Of a stretch of 64,000 bases of DNA, positions 60,530 through 64,000 are shown piece after piece. This DNA comes from Paenibacillus sp. YN15 (GTDB lineage Bacteria; Bacillota; Bacilli; Paenibacillales; NBRC-103111). The position numbers were made by a program, and so were the translations under genes. Below the pieces are notes generated by a model. It worked only from the letters and a program-made list of their open reading frames with translations. It was not told where the DNA came from and made no database searches. The stretch covers positions 290,779-354,778 of the forward strand of contig NZ_QMFA01000002.1 in the NCBI RefSeq assembly GCF_003285005.1. The letters run 5' to 3'. Numbering within the stretch: position 1 is the stretch's first letter; each line of letters starts with the position of its first letter.

Positions 60530-61732
60530 ATGAGTATGACGCCCTCAGGCAATCGGCTGCATGTTGCCTTGTTTGGCCGGAAGAACATCGGCAAGTCCAC
60601 ATTATTGAATGCGCTTGCAGGAGTGAATGCTTCTGCAGTTGCCGATTCTCCGGGCACCACCCGGGAACCCTTGTTTTATCCGATGGAGCTTGATTCTGTA
60701 GGTCCCGTTGTACTCATCGATACTGCCGGATTTGAAGATCATGAGCATTCTGAGCTGGGGGAGCTCCGCGGTCAGAGGCTGTTGGAGGTTATGGATCAGA
60801 CCGACCTGGCGCTGTTGATGTTTATGGATACCAATGAAGACTATTCATTGGAGAAACGCTGGTACAAGGAATTGACCAGCCGTCATATCCCTGTTTTGGG
60901 AATCATCAACCGGATTGATGACCGGTATGTGGATGCCGAACCCATTCGGGTTCAATTCGACGAAATACCGCTGGTCAAAATCAGCGCCTCCAACCGGGTC
61001 AATATTAACCGGGTCAGACAATCCATCCGGCGGACGGCTCCCCTTGAGTTCGAGCGCGCCACCATTGTCGGCGATCTGATTAAGCCGCGGGATTTGGTTC
61101 TTTTGGTGACTCCCGAGGAGCTTAAAGCGCCGCGGTTCCGCCTGCCCAACATTCACGGCCAGATAGTCCGGGACATCCTCGACCAAGGGGCTTCCTCTCT
61201 GTGTGTTACGGAAAAAGAGCTTGTTCACACCCTGGGTTATCTGAACCGGGCGCCGGATCTGATCATTACCGATCCCGAGCTTCTGGAGGCCGTCTGCGCG
61301 GCTGTTCCGGCATCCAGTATGGTGACAACCTTTTCACTTTTGCTGGCCAGGCACAAGGGCAATCTGGAGCTGCTGATCAAAGGGGCCAAAGCGGTGGACG
61401 CCTTAAAGCCCGGGGACCGTGTTCTCATTGCCGAGGCATGCAAAGCCCACGAATCCCAGGGGGAATCTGTTCGGGGCCTGCTGCCGGAGCAGCTTCAGCG
61501 GAAAGCGGGAGGGGATTTGTTGATCGACGTTGTTTCCGGCCTGGATTTTCCCGTGGACTTGACGCCCTACAAGATGATTCTGCACTGCAATGCATGCTCC
61601 TTCAGCCGCAAGCAGCTTATGGCGCGGATGGCCAAATCGGAAGCCCAACATGTGCCTTTCACCAATTACGGGCTTGTCAGCGCTTATTTGAAGGGATTGC
61701 TGGAACGGACTTGTCCGGAGGTTGTATATTGA
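60530..61732 (+). CDS. hydF: [FeFe] hydrogenase maturation GTPase HydF
   Basis: The 400-residue scaffold protein has an N-terminal Era-like GTPase: P-loop GRKNIGKSTL near 15-24, switch PGTTREPLFYP, and DTAGFEDHE near 64-72. The C-terminal cluster domain has the ligands CxH in EACKAHES and HCNACSFSR, which hold a [4Fe-4S] cluster and the precursor diiron unit for delivery to HydA. The ATG at 60530 follows AAGGAG by 7 bases. It has its own upstream region with a Rex/Fnr-like palindrome and a hairpin pairing CGGGGC with GCCCCG near 60400-60433. A terminator follows. Confidence 0.96.
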   Translation: MSMTPSGNRLHVALFGRKNIGKSTLLNALAGVNASAVADSPGTTREPLFYPMELDSVGPVVLIDTAGFEDHEHSELGELRGQRLLEVMDQTDLALLMFMDTNEDYSLEKRWYKELTSRHIPVLGIINRIDDRYVDAEPIRVQFDEIPLVKISASNRVNINRVRQSIRRTAPLEFERATIVGDLIKPRDLVLLVTPEELKAPRFRLPNIHGQIVRDILDQGASSLCVTEKELVHTLGYLNRAPDLIITDPELLEAVCAAVPASSMVTTFSLLLARHKGNLELLIKGAKAVDALKPGDRVLIAEACKAHESQGESVRGLLPEQLQRKAGGDLLIDVVSGLDFPVDLTPYKMILHCNACSFSRKQLMARMAKSEAQHVPFTNYGLVSAYLKGLLERTCPEVVY

Positions 61733-61760
61733 TTGTCTTTGTCTTATAATGCTTGCCTGG

Positions 61761-61808
61761 TGAAGAAGGACGATTGGCCGCGAGGTGGCTATCCGCCCTT
61801 CTTTTTCA
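61761..61808 (+). terminator. Intrinsic terminator of hydF
   Basis: GAAGAAGG (61762-61769) pairs with CCTTCTT (61797-61803), with an interior GC-rich stem, and TTTC follows. Confidence 0.75.
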
Positions 61809-61987
61809 TTGCATTGGCCGCTGTGCCGAAAGAAGGAGGTTGCCTAGTCCACCAGGTTTTTCTATACTGGTTAAGTAGCCTTGCGTTGTGCCGTCTTTTC
61901 TTGCAGTTGATGCGGCATTGTGTTTATGGAATTAATGATTTATGTGATTAATTAAATGACATTATGTTTAGTTGGAGGAACACGTTC

Positions 61988-63667
61988 ATGGTACGCCAAA
62001 ATCGGAGAGCCGCTTTTCTTGCAATTGCCGGTTGGGTCATTATTGCCGCAGGTTTGTTCCATAGTCTCTATTATATTTGGGGATTCACTCGCGGCTGGGA
62101 GCGGGATGCCTGGAATTTGCTTCAGGTATTGGCCGGACTGGTTATGGCCGGGATCGGATACTGGATTTTCCGCTGGCGATACCGGAAGTGGACCGGCAAG
62201 GCATTGATTTTGCTGCGCCTTTCACAGACAGCGGTGGTTGCGGGCGGGTTGGCCTGCGCCGTTCTGCTGGCCGCCATTTGGATCACCGGACGGACCCAGG
62301 AGCCGGTGAAGTCGGATTATTTGCTTATTCTCGGGGCAAGGGTCAAGGGAGAGACGGTTACCCTGTCTTTAAAAAGCCGCCTTGACCGTGGAGTCGAGTA
62401 TATGAACCGCTACCCGGAGGCCAAGGCAGTATTATCCGGAGGCCAAGGCCCAGGAGAGGAAATGACAGAGGCGGAAACCATGAGAAGGTATATGGTTGGC
62501 CGCGGGATTGCGGAGAATCGGCTTATTCTGGAGCAATATTCTACGGATACCTATGAGAATATGTGGTTCAGCAAAGAAGTTCTGAATGAACAGGGTGTGG
62601 ACCTGAATGCAGTTTCCGTAACTGTGATTACCAATGATTTTCATATGCTCCGGGCCAAAATGCTGGCCAAACGGGCCGGCTTCAAAGTAACCGGATACTC
62701 CTCGCGGACTCCGGAATTTACAGTGCCCAAGGCCTATACCCGGGAGCTTGCCGCTTTTGTCAAAAGCTATATTTTTGACGGCCGCGCCCGGGAAGCGCTT
62801 GGGGGGACTGGGGGGACGAAGCTGATGGGCTGGTTGCTTGGGCTGGCCGGGAGCATTCTGGTTGCGGCTGCGGCTTACTGGAAGAAATCCTTGTCTCTCT
62901 CCGGGGCAATTGCGGCCGTTGGCATCGGTACGGTTCTCTATGCGTTGGGAAGCTTGCCATGGTTCGGACTGATGATCGGGTTCTTCGTTTCCTCTTCGGC
63001 ATTGACTAAGTGGAAGAGGCACAAGAAGGAGCAAGCGGAACACAAATATGAAAAATCAGGCCGGCGCGACGGTGGACAGGTTGCCGCAAACGGAGGTTTG
63101 GGGGCGCTATTGTGTCTGTTGGCTGCATGGCAGCCGGATATGTGGATCTGGCCGGCAGCGTTTATTGGCGTCATGGCGGCTGTCACGGCGGATACCTGGG
63201 CTACCGAAATAGGCGGCTTGAGCAAGCAGCTTCCCCGTTCGATTCTGACTGGCAGAAAGGTCAGCACAGGCACCTCCGGCGCCGTCAGCGGATTAGGCTG
63301 GGCAGCATCTTTGGCCGGCGGGCTGTTTATCGGCGCTCTAGGCATGGTTCTGGCTGTATTTGTTTCCGCGCCAGGGCCGTGGGGGGCTGGGGAAGGAGCA
63401 TATGGCTGGGCTGTCATTCCGGCAGCGATGATTGCAGGCTGGATTGCCTCCAATGCGGATTCATTGCTTGGGGCCAGCCTTCAAGCACTGTACCGTTGTC
63501 CGGCGTGCGGGCTTGAGGTGGAAGGGCGCCGCCATTGCTCCCGCAATACTGTTCTGATCCGCGGGTGGAGGTGGATGAACAACGATGCGGTGAATCTGAT
63601 CAGTTCGGCTGTTGGCGGGGGCGTCATGATTTTGCTTGTTTATGTAATCGATACAATTGGGAAATGA
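61988..63667 (+). CDS. Fusion of a YdcF (DUF218) domain with a DUF92 membrane domain
   Basis: The 559-residue protein opens with three hydrophobic segments (about 6-30, 40-60, 75-95). A DUF218/YdcF domain follows (about 105-265), with LLILGARVKGETVTLSLKSR, AVLSGGQGPGEEMTEAETM, and VITNDFHMLRAKMLAKRAGF. After a short GGTGGT linker, a DUF92 domain runs from about 278 to the end. It contains AYWKKSLSLSGAIAAVGIGT, the acidic VTADTWATEIGGLSK and LTGRKVSTGTSGAVSGLG, motifs shared with polyprenol/phytyl-phosphate kinases such as VTE6. The two domains are normally separate proteins. The ATG at 61988 follows TTGGAGG; 61964 is a less likely start. A role in lipid-linked envelope chemistry is inference. 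Confidence 0.88.
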   Translation: MVRQNRRAAFLAIAGWVIIAAGLFHSLYYIWGFTRGWERDAWNLLQVLAGLVMAGIGYWIFRWRYRKWTGKALILLRLSQTAVVAGGLACAVLLAAIWITGRTQEPVKSDYLLILGARVKGETVTLSLKSRLDRGVEYMNRYPEAKAVLSGGQGPGEEMTEAETMRRYMVGRGIAENRLILEQYSTDTYENMWFSKEVLNEQGVDLNAVSVTVITNDFHMLRAKMLAKRAGFKVTGYSSRTPEFTVPKAYTRELAAFVKSYIFDGRAREALGGTGGTKLMGWLLGLAGSILVAAAAYWKKSLSLSGAIAAVGIGTVLYALGSLPWFGLMIGFFVSSSALTKWKRHKKEQAEHKYEKSGRRDGGQVAANGGLGALLCLLAAWQPDMWIWPAAFIGVMAAVTADTWATEIGGLSKQLPRSILTGRKVSTGTSGAVSGLGWAASLAGGLFIGALGMVLAVFVSAPGPWGAGEGAYGWAVIPAAMIAGWIASNADSLLGASLQALYRCPACGLEVEGRRHCSRNTVLIRGWRWMNNDAVNLISSAVGGGVMILLVYVIDTIGK

Positions 63668-63886
63668 AGAAAGGGAAATGTTCATTTCCCGGGCGAGCGC
63701 ATAACTCGATGAATAACGACTGCGGCTGCGAACGCTGGCGAAATGGGACTTGGAACGAAACGGTTATGTCACAAATTAGGCACTTAATTACTCTTGTTTT
63801 CTTTGGCAAAACATGATAAATTAGATTTCGCCGCCAAAACAAGCGGCAACATCGACAAAAAGCTGCATGAATTTGAAAAATAATAC
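63668..63886. other. Intergenic stretch after the fusion gene
   Basis: No gene is supported here. The only clear structure is the perfect palindrome GGGAAATG-TT-CATTTCCC (63673-63690), just after the fusion gene's stop. It lacks a T-run and may still act as a 3' end element. Confidence 0.5.
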
Positions 63887-64000
63887 TTGCAATGACAGAG
63901 CCGATGTGATAAAGTTTTAAAGCACTGGATGAGAGCTCCTTGAAAACTGAACAACGAGCAGCAAAACAATGAAGCCAAACGTTTCGGCCCCATAAAGTGA
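63887..64000 (+). promoter_or_regulatory. Probable rRNA operon promoter and leader, running off the window
   Basis: GAGCTCCTTGAAAACTGAAC followed by AACGAGCA (about 63931-63959) matches the TTTGAAAACTxAACAA-type leader found upstream of 16S rRNA in Bacillus and Paenibacillus. TTGCAA (63887-63892) with TAAAGT 17 bases on (63910-63915) is a candidate promoter. The 16S gene itself would begin beyond base 64000. This is inferred from recognition of the leader motif. Confidence 0.5.

Overview
The window looks like chromosomal DNA of a spore-forming, moderately GC-rich Bacillota, most likely a member of the Paenibacillaceae with fermentative ability. The evidence is: a Met-specific T-box leader on metG; a YheI/YheH ABC pair with the lengths of the Bacillus proteins; YheC/D, VanW, TIGR00266 and YpbS-like genes; TTGACA-N17-TATAAT promoters; strong AGGAGG ribosome sites; families of short intergenic palindromes; and an rRNA-type leader at the right edge. 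No tRNA, rRNA body, CRISPR array, prophage or insertion sequence is visible.

Layout, left half. 1-5 kb: a decayed histidine phosphatase, two HAD hydrolases, a GNAT enzyme and a short UvrA-like ABC protein. 4.7-7.0 kb: a 51-bp repeat array, then promoter, T-box and metG. 7.3-13.4 kb: a Gfo/Idh/MocA dehydrogenase, an SdpR/SdpI-type pair, a TPR protein, a two-component system and a secreted NlpC/P60 hydrolase. 13.7-19.0 kb: a nitrosative/anaerobic stress block with a cysteine-desulfurase-like enzyme, a Crp/Fnr-type regulator divergent from a His-rich ferredoxin and hcp, then fer. 19.1-27.2 kb: MFS transporter, KapD-like exonuclease, murI, an UPF0173 hydrolase that seems to have lost part of its active site, and yheI-yheH. 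27.3-31.7 kb: a sirtuin overlapping by 4 bp an orphan PglX-like DNA methyltransferase, then ung.

Layout, right half. 31.7-50.4 kb is housekeeping-like: VanW, acetyltransferase, SanA/YdcF protein, PhnC-like ATPase, udk, motAB, an amino-acid ABC transporter, DegV, pyrK-pyrD, an ATP-grasp spore protein, an M20 amidohydrolase and several hydrolases. 50.5-61.8 kb is an anaerobic hydrogen module: a two-gene 2-oxoacid:ferredoxin oxidoreductase (gamma-delta fusion plus alpha-beta fusion), hydC-hydB-hydA encoding a trimeric [FeFe] hydrogenase of the electron-bifurcating type, a TM1266-like protein, and the maturases hydG and hydF; hydE is absent from the window. A YdcF-DUF92 fusion and a probable rrn leader close it.

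How it fits together: pyruvate oxidation would reduce ferredoxin, and HydABC would use reduced ferredoxin plus NADH to make H2. Palindromes with the form ATGTGAA-N4-TTCAC precede both the oxidoreductase operon and hydF, suggesting redox (Rex or Fnr) control. A perfect 18-bp palindrome lies exactly at -41.5 from a predicted start site for the ferredoxin-hcp genes, where a class II Crp/Fnr activator would bind. A hairpin-forming CCCCCAAAAGT repeat recurs between genes, including twice inside the anaerobic clusters.
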